DNA from: Struthidea cinerea
Lineage: Eukaryota > Chordata > Aves > Passeriformes > Corcoracidae
Reading direction: 5' to 3'
NCBI GenBank assembly: GCA_013397865.1
Contig: VZTI01000412.1
Span: forward strand, 1,307,079 to 1,371,078
DNA length: 64,000 bases
Numbering within the stretch: position 1 is the first letter of the stretch; the number at the start of each line of letters is the position of its first letter. Shown here in pieces: positions 24,801-39,878 of the stretch. Made by a program: the position numbers and the translations under genes. Below the pieces are notes generated by a model, which saw only the letters and a list, made by a program, of their open reading frames with translations, did no database searches and had not been told where the DNA came from.

Positions 24801-27800
24801 ACATCATATAATTGTAGGTACAATACTTCCCCTTATTATTTAATCCCCTGAAGCTATAACTGAAAAATGCTAATATTACCTTGCATGCTTGAAGCAGCTT
24901 GTTAAAGAAAGGCAATTTTCTCATGTGTCAAAAGATTCCAGTCCCATGAGATCCTCTGGTTAATTCATAAAGTAATTTAATCATAATTAAAGCAAAATTG
25001 CATCTTACCCAACCATCATGTTTTGCAAGACAGATTTAGCAAAAATATAAGAAGTTTACGCTGGCAGCAGGAATAGGGAAAAGGCACATTACAGGAGATG
25101 GGGGGAATTAAAGGTGAGAGGCTGTCAGCTCTGATAGAGGAAATAGAGAACTTCTGAGGGTCCAGGTTCTCCCCAGCTCTCAGTGAGCCCATGGGTAGAT
25201 GGGCCACTCTCATCTGTACAAGACAGACGACTTATTTGGCATGAAATGAAAATGAAAAATTATTTACTTGGGGAACTCGCTCACCCCCAATTAATTACAG
25301 CGAGACCAAAGCACAGCTTTTGCTGTCCACCCCCACAGAGCCACCAGAAACAAGGTGGACATTTTGTTTTCTGATGGGTTATATTTAGCCACAGAAGTAA
25401 CCACGTCCCCAGGGATGACATTAAAATCTAGATAATCAGAACTGGACCCAGCACCTAATGCCAGTTTCCTGGATGGGATGAGTTAGCCATAAATACATCA
25501 TGCAAGACAGCAAGCCTCTGCCTCTGTATTAAACCACAACATCTCATGAAGGAAAACAGAATAAGCTTTTTGTGTTTAGATTTTGTGTTCTTTTGTTGTC
25601 GTTTTGGGGTTTTTTTAACTACTGAAAACTGACTTGTATTTCAAATACAACAACTAGCTATAATCTTGTTTATAGAAATTGTCAGGAGTCAGAAAAACTA
25701 CATATAAACCACCATGTTACTGAAAATTATGGCATTTTCCTCACTGGCAGCTACAGAAGACTGTGAAACCTCAAGAGTAGTCTAATGTAGATTAGAATCC
25801 AATGAAAGCAGGTTCAAATGGAGCACCCAGAAAGATACAGGCTAGATAGGGAAATTCTGCCTAATTCTGACACACACTGCAGGTGGGGCGAAAAAATCAA
25901 ACCACAAAAAACCCAAATAAATACAGAAACAAAAATAGGAACATACACTAGAAAAGTGCTGTCTTACCTCACTTAAAAGAACAGCAGCTATGTCAGATGG
26001 AACCAAACTTTATACTCATTAATGCCAGGTCCTTCTCAGAGAAGCAGCAGCACAAGCAAAACTGTATTATATTCCAAGATTCAACACTGGTTGGAAGCTT
26101 GATTTTACCAATTCTTTTTTGCAAGAACCCAAGCCTCAAGCCACAGAGCTCCTCCTGGGAAAAGTCAAAGCCACACTTTCCCCATGGCTGCACCCGAGTC
26201 AGATGAACAAAGCTTTCAGAGAGCACTGATGAGACGAAACAGAACTGAACACGAAACCCATCAGCCTCTTGGGACCATCTCCTCAGGGATGGTTATGGCA
26301 GGGGTCTCCCACACCTTAATATTTTTAAAGCCCTCACACAGACTAATTCATGCACCCAAACCTCCCATTCAGAGATACTCATTTTCCTAAACCCACAGAC
26401 AGCCCACACCTTGCTAAAAACACCTACAGCACCACAACAAAAACTTTAATTCACTGTTAAGACTCATGTTCAGCTTTGACTATCCATTTTTTAGTTCATC
26501 TCGCCCTTGTTCCTTGCTAATACAACATGCAGGAGTGGTGGAGGGTTTAGAAGGGGCTGTGTTCCTTTTAAACAGGTGCTTTTAGATTCCCAAGCCACTC
26601 TCTACAGAAGGAACACCAATTCTAGCTACCAGGGCTTCAAACTACAGGAGGGCCTTCCAGATATCAAGAAAAGCTTGTGATTTGGATATGTTGCTGTTTC
26701 ATAAAGAATAGGATGTATTTCTGACTTTTCTTCTGACAACTCAATGCTGCATTCCATGAATGCTGAGAACTTGAAAGGTGTAGTCCACAAAGAACTATAC
26801 AAGATACTCTCACACTGCACAGACCTATGGACTAAAATGAAAACACCTTTCATATTTTCCATTTTTTTTAATAGAAAATATCCAAGTAAATTATCTTTTT
26901 AAGATTCATTGTTATGATTCAGAAACATTACTTACTCAGAGGTCTTGTTCTTCTTGAAGATTTCAGTATAAATCATTATTTTCAACTGTATCAACTCTAT
27001 TCAACTATTTCAACTATAATTTTAAATGTCCTGAATAGAAGGCCAGTGAGCATTAAAATAACTGGTTTTGATGTTAAATTATTCAAGTCATGCTTGATTT
27101 TTACCACAAGGTTCAGGGAGCCCATTTCAGAGATACTTTAGATTTCTCTTCAAGAAATAAACTAAGTACTGTGGGTATAAAACCTGTGCCATCTGCAGGG
27201 CTACTTCCAGGTTGATGACAACATTTATGAAAAAATATTTTTAATATTTTTTATTATTATTATTACCCTGTTTAGAGTGGAGATGATACTTAGAGTTCAG
27301 GAATGGTGGCAAGCAGACAAAAGGGACACAAGATCTCCAGCACACTTGCTGACACTGTCACTGACCCACCTGTAAATGCTCTAAAGGGGGATCAGTCCAC
27401 CATCCCATGGGAGTTTATTAGCAGTGCACTACACTGAAGGCCTAATAAATCACTGTCAGGATATGCCTACAGTTATTCATCTTATTTTTGTTGACGCTTG
27501 TTCCATATTACCTAATAATCTGAATCCATCTTGAGTAACTGCTCTAATCAGTCTTTATGCTCAGCTGCTGCTAGCAAGTATAATACTGCATTCATCCCAG
27601 ATTCTTTGAAGGCATTTCAGCCTGACATGTACATTTTCTGTATCGCTGAACGAGGGCAGGAACAAGCTCTGCCTACCTTAAGAAAGGAAAAGCACAGCCT
27701 CCATCTGGCTGAGACACAAGTGATTTGTTTTATTTTAACCTAAATGTTCCCTTTCAGATCAAGGTCACTAATTAAAAGTTAAAGATCCTGATTTGCTTGA

Positions 27801-30280
27801 CTGGTAGATCTATTAAATCAATTGATAATTTATTAACATTGATTTTGGACCCAGGGCACTGAGCCTCTCTTACTTCTCACGGTGCATTTGAAAGATGCCA
27901 GGAATAAAGCTGACATACACAACGGCCCTACCATGCCAAGTGCTTGCACAGGGGAAATCTGACACAGAAACTAGGGAATATAGAAGAGTTATCTCAGCAA
28001 TTTAAAGCCTGAAAAGGCCAGGAGCCAGTCCTGTCTTTGACACGTTGTTTAGTCAATGCATACAGGATTCTTGTTTCCAAATCTTAACAGGCCAGCATAA
28101 CTAATCTACGCTGGGTGGGAGTTACGGGTTTTCACATGCTTCTGGACTACAGCACAGCTGCCCCCTGCCCTTCAGGAGAGAATATTTTAAGCCCAAGCAT
28201 GACTTTGTAACACTGTGTTAACATGACAGCCCTCTTTGCGTACAGGACTAATCCCACAATGTTCAGTGGCAAGACCACCAGGATATTTTTGCTGTAATAA
28301 CACGCTGCAGTAATGAGCTGGCGTCACCTTAGTCACAACCAGGCACAGCAAATGAAATTATGGCTCAGCAGTAGCCTTGTCACCGACTTGGGCACTGGGA
28401 GGGCTGAGCTACTAAAGGACAAAGCTGTGTTCAGTAACTTCATCCTCCCACCTGCAGATGCACTGTTTCAAAAGCTGAGAAGTTGTTCTGCCTTTACATT
28501 AGGTGAACTTCAATTTCAAGCCTCTGTTTCCCTAGCAGGGAGGCTGTACCCATCTGAAGTTATTTCTCTTGGGTGGCATGAGGAAACGCCAAAACCTGTA
28601 GACCATTACACTTCTCAGGAGCTGCAAAGGAGCAAAGTCAAAAGGAACAAACAAAAAACCCAGAAAATTGATGTGGGGTCAGCAGTAGATGACAGATGAC
28701 CTAGATGGGCTTTCAAATTAAGGGCTGTTCAATATGTTCATCTGGAAATGTACCACCAAACGATTACCACATCTTTATTACCAAGAAGATGCTCTGAAAA
28801 AGCAATATTTAATAGATTGGTTTACACAGTGAGCCAAAATTGTGTCAAAACACAAAGAAAGAGTATATCAGCAACACCAAGGGAAAAAAAAAAAAGAAAA
28901 AGCAATGTACTTCCCCAAGAATACAGCATGTAGTAAGCACCAGGAATGGCCAACGCCCATCTAGACAGTACTAAAACCAAGTGAAGATTCCAGGCTTGTG
29001 TCGTTCATGTTGGTTTCCTACTGCTGGCTGCACTGAAGGCCAAGGGAGTGTCAGATTGGGGCCAGTAGGGATCAGGCTCTGATAATCAAACAGTGACAAA
29101 TTTCCTCTGGCCAAACATCTCACAGCATATACCAGCATGGGCAAGCTGTGTTACAGGATGTCATTTGCTTACTGGGAACTGATGGGCAGAAGGATAAAGC
29201 ACTTTACTCATCACACAAGAAATCTGTGACAGAAACAAGAAATGAACACAGTCTACTGGCCTAACCCTAACCCTGAGAAAGCATGTTGGGACAGATGTAG
29301 AGCTCTCCAGGTTCTTATGCTGAACTGAAAACAAGAGGTAAAGAAAGCTTTGAAAAGGAAAAATTAGACATTTTCATTTAAAACAAACACCCATACAGCT
29401 TAGGTAACTAAAGTGAACTCAGCATTTGAGGGATTAATCAAAGGATTTATTGACCAAAAGATTAATGAACTGAATGGTCCAAATGTTTAATATAAACTAG
29501 TTTAGAGAGCATGACTAATGTCCATTTTACATCCTCATGGAATATCATTAATACAGCTGTCATCCAGAATTTGAGGCTACATGACATTTCCAAACCAAGT
29601 CTATTTTTAGGTGTAATACCTACTCTGCCTTTTGGTCCCAAACTGAGAGCCCAAAGCGTCTGACACCAGACATGAGGATCACGAGTGTTTACAGAAACCA
29701 GTTCAGCCAAGCTGAAAACAAAGGCTCAGAAAACAGTAAAAACCTGCATCGCTTCATATTCTATAATTTACTCTCACAGGAAAAGTACCATTACATCCTA
29801 AAACCGTATTTTTTCCCACGTAAAAAGCAATTTGACAAAGTATAGGAACCCTTTAAACAAATCCACGAGTGCCTGAGACTTTGCAAAGGCCCCAATCCAC
29901 CAGGGTCAGCCGGTGGGGTCTCAAGAGACAACCTTTATAATTCACAAACCCATCCTTTCTTATTTAAAAAAAAAATACAGAGAAAGGATGGGGTCCAACC
30001 ACACCATCCAAGCCCAAGTGGCAGCAACCTGGCCATCATCTCTCAACTCAAACACAGCACCACAGGCTGCTTCAGCTGAGCTGGGATAACCCACACCTCT
30101 ATAACCCTCACTGCGAACGCATCTGGCACCACGAGAAACTTCAGTATGTATGTTACAACATGCCTTGTTTAGCAGCATAAATGCTGGGCTGAACTGAAAG
30201 ATCAGCAACAGCTGCCAAATCTCCTCCAAATAGTGGCACAAAATAAATATTTAGTGATTAGCCCCCCGTTCCCAATAATT

Positions 30281-30318
30281 AAAAAAAAAAAGAGAGAGAG
30301 AGAAAAAAAAACACACAC
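30281..30318 (+). repeat. Poly-A / (AG)n / poly-A / (AC)n composite
   Basis: A run of As passes into GA dinucleotides, then As, then CA dinucleotides. It is simple-sequence DNA. Confidence 0.9.
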
Positions 30319-33300
30319 TCGTGTGAGCATGAAGCATTCCAGGGCTGACTTATATCTTAAAAATATCAACCATTTCTATAAAACAACATTTTGAGACTTT
30401 AAAGGTCTTGGCTTTATTGCTAGCAGTGTAGTACAAAACAGTTTGTAGGGGAGTAAAAGTATCTCCAAGAAATGCTGCTGTACCAGTTGGGACTTTTCCA
30501 AGCGATTCTGCAATTATCCCTGTACTGAACCTCGCTGAAATCTTATTTTCTGTAAATTGGTTTGCACTGGTGCTGCTGCTGACAATAGAATAGAAATTGA
30601 GGTTTCAGAAGTAAAACAGTATCTAATTTAGGCCCGAAGACTTTACTACTGGTTGTGACGTGCAGAAATGAGAAAACACAGCTTGACTTTAAGAACATAT
30701 TGCAGCTTTGCTCAGTTGGCAGTATCTGACACATTTTTCTTTTTTGCTAATTTGCAACCACAAATGTGTTCTTTAATAGAATTCCAGTGGTTATTTTAAT
30801 GAAAATAAGTTCCAACTATTACTAAAATAATTGTCCTCTCCAAGGAATTTTCTTAAAAAATACTCTGATGATCAGGCTTTCCCTGGTCTCCATGCAAGAT
30901 GAAGACACAAGTGACACAGAACAGTGGTTACTGAAATCAGTTCCAAATTTTTCCAAGGTGTCCAAATGATAAAAACCACTAAACCACGCTAGAGTAAGCA
31001 GATGGTGGAAAATACAACTAATACGGGGTTTTTTTGCTTCCCTTTTGATCAAAAGATAAAGGCAGTGTTTGGGCTCGGGTTTTTTTTTTTTAAATAAAAA
31101 TAAGCTGGACTTTTACAATATTTGCATACAATTAGTCAGTACACACAGCCTAAATAGCTAATCAAAGGACATCTGCATTCCTGTTGGGATACAAGACAGA
31201 GCACAGCTACCCTCATTTGCTCTCAGTGCCTTGCAGCAGTTCAGGAAGCCCTGATCCCCCTTGGTTACTGATTTCCTCACACAGCAGCGCCCTGAGCGTC
31301 TCCTGCCACTGGGTTAACTGCATCCAGAAGCAGTCCCGGCGGCAGATGAAGAACTCCCAATTCCCAAGAAAAGATTCTTAAGCAAATGCAGGAGCTGGCT
31401 CTTTTTTCAGCTGGTATTTTCTAGCCTTGCCCAGTGTAGATGCCCACCAGGGTGGGCGGCTGCAGCCCGAGCTCCGGCTCACACAGAGCCACTGCAGAAG
31501 TGCACCTGCCAGTGCTCAGGTAATGCTTTCACCTTGGAAAGGCTTGTGTGAGGATGCTGGATTTTAAAAGCCTTCCCTTGTTGTCTGGATGAAAGCTGTT
31601 TGCAGGGGATAGGTGCTGAAATGATCCTTTTTAGTATGCTGTTGAGTATTTTGTTACGGATCACACCATCTGTCCAAGCTAGTGGATGCAAATGACTCCA
31701 TCAATTTTTCAAGTATAATCTTAAAAAAAAAAAATGCATGTGATAGTAAAAATCCCATACAAGCACTTTCCACTGCACAGCTATTATTTGAAATCTACCA
31801 CTGAAAATGCAAGATTATTTCAAAAGCACATTCCAAATACCTAAAAAAGATCCCCATTATTTCTAGCCTCACCGGTCTTTGTATCAAAACAATACTCTTG
31901 GCTTTTTCATCTAAATATTAGAAGATACAGTACAAAGTATTTTGTTGATATTAATGTGCTTACAGCTTATTACACTGAGTTAATTAAAATCTGAATAAAG
32001 TAAAATCTGGAAATTCTGCATGTCTAATTTGTCCACTAAAGCAGCTTGGCTAATAACACCCAGCTCTGTAAGAGCATTAGGCTATCACAATGCAGCATAT
32101 GATTCTGTTCCAGCTCTATTCATTTCCAGAAGAAATGGGAAAAGCTGCATGGCTTTATGGACAAACCATTAGCTCGTCATCTCTAGGGAAAGGGCTCATC
32201 AAAGCATTTCGGCTCCAGACAGATTAGATCTCAGTCTGCTTCTCCTTCAGCAGAATCCAGCAGCACGCAGCAAAACCACAGAAGGGATGTCCCACTTGGG
32301 ACAGCTGAAGTCCCCCCCACAGCCGGAGCCCAAATTTTTTGAGTCAAAAGCCAGCAGCAGTTTATTACAACCACAAGCAGAAAGGTGCTGTCAGAGCATT
32401 TGCATATCTAGCAATTCAGTTCCTGTAGCATTCAGCCCAAAATGTGGGCTTCAGGGAGCGCTACAGCATCAGGCTCTCCTTCAAAAGGCAAAGACAGGGA
32501 AAGGAAGCGTACCAGCCAGGCTGGAACTTCAAACAGGCACGCAGAAGCACCAAATACCTCAAGCTGGAAGGTTTTCCAACTGGATGTAGCACCTTTTCGG
32601 CTGTGCCCAAATGCCCCGCTCACAGAAGTGCTTGGAATGCCCTTCTGCGCTGGCACAGTCATGTCAAGTCTGAAATTCCAGTCTTTAATACATTCAATAA
32701 TTGTGTGCACACATGAACAGTGCAAGCAAACACTGAGCCACGCCATCCACCCAAGGTTTTACAGCCACAAGGCTGGAACATCAGCTGGGTGCAGCCTGAC
32801 ATCACTCACTTGCATTAATGAAGCTGTGATAATTCACACCAGCTGAGGACTGATCCCCAGAGAACCTCGATTGCCATAAGTTATGTTAGCTGCCTGCACC
32901 TTCTCCTACACTGCTCTTATCCAGCATGATCTCTCACTACTGCCACGCCAACCCCACCTTGCTCATATGATAGGAATTTTGCCCTAAAGAACCATAAATA
33001 CTCCCTAAAAAGGTTCAAATTAGCATCAGGATAATATTCAATTGCACCCATATCGTAACCACCTCAGAATGACTTTTATGAAATTGAGTCCACGTAGATC
33101 TCCCCAAAATCTCACTTTTGTTTAAGGAAGTATTTGTCTTTTCTCCTAAAACCCTGTCTCAAAGCTCTTGTGACTGTAAGAGGAATTTAATATTTCCCTT
33201 AGAGTGGAACAAAGCAAAATAAGGAAGATTCTACTGCTGACTGTGTCATAGTCAGAAGAAAAGAATATTTGACCAAAGCTCAAATACCTCAAATTCAATA

Positions 33301-34651
33301 AACCCAAGTCTAAAAGCCTTGGACCATTTAATGAGCCATACTCCTGACTAACTGAACTTTACTCCTTCAAATTTTCAGGAATTAGGAGAAAAAGGCAGGA
33401 GCAACTGTGATTAAATGACATCTAAACTGACGCATACTTAGTGCTTTTAATAAATTTTATTTCTCCCCAACTTCCACTCACAAGTGCTCCTTCAGCACGC
33501 ACTATGGAGATAAAGTGAAAATCCTGATGGATTGCTTTGGAAGAGCTTGGTTAGAACACGTCGGGGATATGCAGGCTCAAACAGTGTGCACAACAACAGC
33601 AGATCTCTGCAGTCAGAAAGTAGTTGAAAACCCAAGTCTGATCTCCAACAACAGCTCAAAACAATTTCTGCCAACATTAGTTCCCACTCTCCCATACACA
33701 AAAAACCCACACTGTTTGCAAGCAATGATTACTTCCAAAAGACGAAAAAGGAATAACTGCAGTAAGGATCTACAAGACATGAGCAGAAACATTCCCGCAT
33801 TCCCATACTTAGTTTCCTACCTCTCATACTTCTTGCATCAGCTTACCCAGGACACCAAGTTCATGTGGCAGGTCCTAGAGAGTTAAGGTACATGTTTTTT
33901 TCAAATTCATATCCCACTATGTGCAAAAATGATCAGGAAAAGCTAACACAACTTTGTAGAAAGTGTGTACATCCCAGCAAGACAAGAACTTCAGGCATTG
34001 CTCCTCTGCACAGGGTAGTACAAAGAACTCTGACAAGCTTATGATTATAAATATTCTCTGCAGCTACATCTCTCTTTTTCCCCAGAGACACAGGAAAAGC
34101 ACCCAAGGAGGAACAGAGACAGATACTGCAACTTGCCAAGATCCTTCTGAAAGTTGCCAGTTGCCATCAGCTTCTCAGCCTCAGGCCCTGCTCTTGCTGT
34201 TGGCAATTAAGAGTCCATTAAAACTCAGACCGAAAGGAGACAAATTTGGATTTTTTAATTGCTTTTGATATAAATGCTGCAGTGAAATCCATCAGAGCCT
34301 CCTACTGGTCAACTGACATCTTTCTGCAGCTCTGTCTGGTATCGAGCTGTCTCCTCTTTAGGCACGATGCTACTGATCATGTGTAGGCTCCAGATTAAAT
34401 TTACTGAAGGGTAATTCATTCCTTAATTTCTCCTCTAAGAGAATCAAGACCTCCCCCAGTCTTTCCAGTGTAACTTCATGGGAAGGCCTCCAGCATACAG
34501 AGGTTCAAGCAGGAGAACTGGAAACCTTTGGGAAGCTGTGGTTCAACAATGCTAATTAGCAGTGGCCTCTCTGAACAGCTGGAGATCAGCACCAGCACAT
34601 CAAGTTCTCCCTGCAGGCAGGGACTGAGACCGTATGAAGGCAGGGGAAGAC

Positions 34652-34709
34652 GGGACCGCAGAAATGAGTGAAACTGAAATGGGACCACAGAATTGAGTGA
34701 AACTGAAGC
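34652..34709 (+). repeat. Two-copy tandem repeat, period 29
   Basis: Two adjacent 29-base units share 'gggacc.caga' and 'gagtgaaactgaa' and differ at a few positions. There is no coding or regulatory context. Confidence 0.85.
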
Positions 34710-37700
34710 AAGGCCAAAAAGCAGTGAATTGAGCTAAGTCTTGAGAAGACCAAGGTTTACAAAGCAAAATGTCACCTGACTGGTAACTAAAGAAACACCC
34801 AACTCCCACCTCATGGAAGAAGACTCAGGGCAGTACATTCCGTCTCCGAATTCTGAGCTCTTCAGCTGCAACTGCAGTTCACTTGCATTTTGGAGCCAAT
34901 CACACTCATTTCTATAGCGGATAAGTAGGTGTAAAATTCAAAGCCAGCATCTGCATATCTGATCAACCATGAGAGAGTTAGGTATTGATTACATGTAGAT
35001 TATTATTTTACCATTTATCATTACAATGTTCTACTACATTATCATCACAATCATTCTTTCTCTCCCTCCTCCCAGTCAATAAGATATTGTAACCTAATAA
35101 CTCATGCCATAGAGCAAAAACTGTGCAGGGAAACGAACAAAGGAACAAAACACTCTGCTCCCTCTGAGTGCAGTCTGTCATGTCTATCCTGAATGCTGAT
35201 GGAGGTGCTGATCCCATATTACTTGAAAGATGAAGACCAGTCCTAGTGACTTTTTCTTGTAGTCAGCATAATAATAGTTCAAGAGGCGAGCCAAGAGTCT
35301 CCTGTGACACCCTGGGGACCTCCTGGCTGTCCCAAACAAGTCCCCTTTCTCCAGCACAACAGTAAAACCAGCCCAGCATTTCTAGACTCCTCCAAAACCA
35401 GACTTGGAACAGGAATAAGCTGGAGCTCAAACTGCTTGGCTCGAACACTGTGTTTAAAACAAGGCCAAAAAATGTCAGTGTCAATTTTTTGGGGTTAATG
35501 TGCATTTTTTAGCTCAAGCCACTTCAACCAGCGAGTGGAGAGGAAGCTTTCCATGGGTCTAGGAGAGGCAGGGATTGATGTGCAGTGACAGTGAGCTCAC
35601 TGATAAAATTAGAAGCTACGAGCAGGGCTTTGCAGAGAGAAGCAGAGCGGTCTGGGTGGTACATTGCACCAAAAGGGTCCTCGGGCACAGCCTTCTCCAC
35701 CAGTGATGTGAGGACAGCTCATGTAGACGAGGACCAGCTGCAAGCTCTCTGTCACAGCAGACATGAGGGGTACTTGCTCTTGCTGCAGATGGTTTCCACA
35801 TATCTGTCGTAGTGCCTCTGTCTCACTTTGCTTCAGAGCAACCAAGACAAATCTGATTTCCCTATTTTTTTATCTGGAGGGGGGAAGTGGGGACATTTAA
35901 ATCATGTCCAAGATGCATTACAGGTTTATTTCACAACCAAGCAATTCCTGGAATCTCTCTATTTAGATAAGAATATCTGAAATATTTTTTTTAAAAAATC
36001 CAAGCAATAAATATGACACAATTAAAGATTCTGCAGTTTATTATTGCCTACTAACTCTTTGTATGCAAGTCTTTTTTCTCCCCTACTTGTACTATAGCAG
36101 TTCTTGAGTTTTAAGTTTTGTGGTCAAGCTGACTTTTGACACTGAAAAAATGATATTATTTATCTTAACATCAAACCCACATGATGAAAAAATTAAAACA
36201 TTCCTGTATTACAAATGCATAGGTGCAAACAACAAAACCAAGGCAGAACCTTCTCACACCACACTTTCCAGAATTAGCTTTGTTTGCCGTTAACATAGTT
36301 GATTTATATTCAATGTCTTCTCTGTGCTGTTCTGATTTAAACATCATTTTAATTTAACTACCCTTTTTTCCGTGGGGACTTCTTGTTAAGATTCCATTCA
36401 CAACACAGCAATTTCTCTAAATTACACTGATGTAGGGATGAACCGATCTTATCAGCATCATTGAACTAGCGTAGCACTTCATACAGGGGGTTTCATTATT
36501 TCTGCTGTGACATGACTTGCATCAAGCCTATTTACAAACACTAAACTGGTCTGAGGGAGACCATCAGCCAGACAGGTTGGCAGAAAGACTTGACAGCAGA
36601 GGCTCAAGCAAACGCTTATGTCTCCGCATTAGAAAACACAAGGAAAGCAGCCGAAGCAAAACACACAACAGAACCAAGAAAAGCTCAAGCAGTTAACCAA
36701 AAATTACAGAATTGGGGATGTACAGCTACCCAGACAAACCAAACAGTTTACAAATAAAACGATTTAATAGGACAAACAAGCCTTTTGCACAGATCCTCCT
36801 AAAAGAACAGAGGGTTTTCTCAGCAGAAATAAGAGCTAAGGCCTCCACCAAGTGTTATTCAGTATTTCCTTACAAGTTCAGATAGGCAAACTACAGCAAC
36901 AGCTAGGAAGGAAGGGACCTCCTTTGATAACGTAAAATGGGAAGATAGGGGAGGTTATATTTTGCAACTGTACAAGCACTGCTCTTGAACACCAGCAGAA
37001 CAGGCTGCAGTGCTTACTACTGTGCTCCAAACATGATGTTTTCTCTGCTTGTCAGTCAGGAATGAGATAATACAGAAAAAAGGACATTTATGAGAGGCTT
37101 TGTTCAATCCACCGCTGTTTCACACACACGCAGGTTTTTCTTCTGCTTTTTTTTTCTTTCTAAACTAGGAGAGCCAACCTTTTTTTTTCTTTCAAAGCAA
37201 AAGGAAAGCCAAATCTTAGGTAGATAAGCAGAATACTCACTCAACCTCTGTCCTCCAATATTTCACGGTTCACAGTTTACAGTCATAACAGGATTTTGAA
37301 TCTCGACAGCAGCCAGCATCGTGCTGGTACTATTTAAAACCTCCCTAATGGCACTGCCAGCAGGAGGGAGATAACAAGAACTCAGGTGTTTACAATCCGG
37401 AGCAGCCAGGGAAGCGTTGGAGCAGAGAGATACTCACTGCCAGACTCACCACCTTTTCTGCCTTATTAAGAGGAGAGAGGAAAGATTAAACAAAAATTGA
37501 CTGTTGGCCTTGAAGTTTCCTAGAAACAGCTCTTCAGAAGCAATTGCGATGATGTTTTAAAAATGTGCCCTTGGAAGACGGACAGGACAGTCCCTCAGCC
37601 CCCCGCTCCTCCCGTAAGTGCAATTCAATATAAATAATACCATGCAACTGCTTAAGAGCAAACAAGAGGCAAAGCTTAAAAGGTCTATCAGGTTTCAGTA

Positions 37701-39878
37701 CAAATCTGCCACTAGAAAAGAAGTCTTTCATCTTGTATGCAGGTGACATTTTAGAGACAGGTACCCACTAGGTATGCGGGTTAAAGCTTGCCTCATTAAA
37801 TTTCAATTTTTGGCAGCTACTGACTGACAGTATCCAACTGTTCCTATGCTTAAACTCAAGACACCCTAATCAGCAGCAATTTCATACCATATGCTCCAAG
37901 TAAAGGTCTTCAAATACTCCCACAGTCAAGCCATGTCTGGCAGGAGTCGTGAATTTTCTTTTTTGGTTTTTTTTCATCCCCAGTTTCACCTTGAAAGCAG
38001 CTGAATATCAATGAAATAAAAATATCATAATCCCTTCCATTTTCTGTACCCAGCACGAAGATTGAGAGGCCATTAAATAAAAATTGCCAATATGACAAAA
38101 ATAGCTGTATTAAGTAATGTAGAAAACCGACCAGATAGAAGCATCTTGCTATTTTGATCAATAGCAATTTCCCCTCGAATGTTTATGCATCAATGTTTTT
38201 AATGAAAAAGACCCTTCTTTAGATGTTCAGTCTCCAGCAGAGAAAACAGCGTATTTAATTTTAGTAAAGTGTAAACAAATCTCATTTACCAGACACAGGA
38301 GGCTAAAAGGGAATTTGAAAGTTGGTTGTAGTAAGATCTAAGATGAGCAGTCAGGTTAACTCCGAAAGACAATTAGGCTGAGACTCATTCTCATCTTCTA
38401 AATTCCACTAGAAATTACCATTCCTCATGAAATGCTTGATAGCTACAACAGGTTATTAATTCTGAGTTGCTGTGGGACTTCAGAAGTGCACCCTGATATC
38501 CATCAACCTGCACCCCAGTCAACACTTCTCTTCCTCCTCTCCTCACAGTGCCGTAACCAGCTATGGGCATTACCCACACCCCTTAATTATGACCCCAGAT
38601 TAAACAGAATTGAGCTGAACAGATACATACTATTTACTTACAGAAAAGTAGGCTAAAGAATTTCTCTTAGCTGAGAAATATTCTGTAGTTTCAAATACAA
38701 GGATTGCAGAGAAATGACATTTTTTAAGACTACCTTGCCATCCTGCAGTAAAACAAGCCTGTCAGCAAATCAAACTCAACACTGAACTTCAAAGTAACTG
38801 TGTACTTCAACAGAATGGAAATAGCATTTATTTACATCGATACATAAAACAAGCATCTCGGGCTTGTTGGAGGCATTTTAACATCATTTAATAGAGGCAC
38901 TTTGCAATCTTAGCATCTTGTAATGTGTTAACAGTGCTTAGTAGATTCTTAAAAAGACAAATACAAACTATTAATATTTTATGTGCCAAGATCTTTAGAA
39001 GTCTTTGGGGCTATTGATTACTTAAACCCATTAAGTGCTATTTTGATCTTAAATAGCTGGAGGTATCTGCAAAGAGATTCAGGCTAAGTGGTAATGGCTA
39101 TTTTGAGAACAAGCAGTTTTTTGGCAGCTATCATTACTGATACTGAAGTTTTCACTTCAGAAGCCACTAATCAGCAAACAATAGCTGCTAGGTCAGTTTT
39201 GTCCAAAAGACTATTTGGTCCTCTATTTTTTTTGCCTGATTCAAACATGTTTGAGTCCAGCTCTTACCAGAGGCACAGACCAAAAAGGCGACCATAAAAT
39301 TTATGGCATGAGTTTTCTGTGTCATTTCTGCTTACACTTCTAGAAATGGCTGAAGAAAAGACTTTAAGTTTGCTTTCAACAGCAAAAACAGATCACAGCA
39401 CAACTGGGATGAAGAAAGAGGACAGTAGCTTACTTAACTATATTTTGTCTACCAATTCCTCAAAAGTTACTTTTAAAAGAAAGAAACAATGAATGCATTT
39501 CCACCTAGTGAACAAAGAATCATCATCTAAAAAATTAAAACAGCATTAATTCGAAGAATACACAGAATATCTGTCATTTACATCTTCACTTTCATATTCA
39601 TGACAATGGTCAATTCAGAAAGAAATAAGGTACATGCATGGAACTGAATGCAAAATACTTCTATTCCTTTGAGAAAATGAAGGCAGCAACTGCTGCCCAT
39701 GCTTTGAGCTGGTAAATGTTTAGTCCTGGAGTTAATACATGAAGAAAAAAACTCTTTTCACATTCCCAAAATGAAGTGCTTAAAGAGTTAAGAGAAATTC
39801 ACACAGATTTGGTGTTTTGTGCTTGAAGTTTTTTGTTTGTTTGGGGGTTGTGTGGTTTGGGGTTTTTTTACAAACCAG

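Larger units (their letters stand above)
17024..39878. other. Long non-coding stretch
   Basis: Nearly 23 kb with no retroposon that I can recognise and no convincing exon. It contains the duplicated poly-T block at 18.7 kb, a two-copy tandem repeat at 34.65 kb and scattered T-, A- and AT-rich runs. Open frames of 100-150 codons (for example 18962-19423) are compatible with chance. Confidence 0.6.

Noticed and set aside
28313..28699. 128-codon plus-strand open frame
   Set aside because: The peptide is varied, but there is no splice or start evidence and no domain that I recognise. Kept as chance.
29260..29275. Telomere-like (CCCTAA)2
   Set aside because: Only about two and a half repeat units, far too short to be an interstitial telomere.
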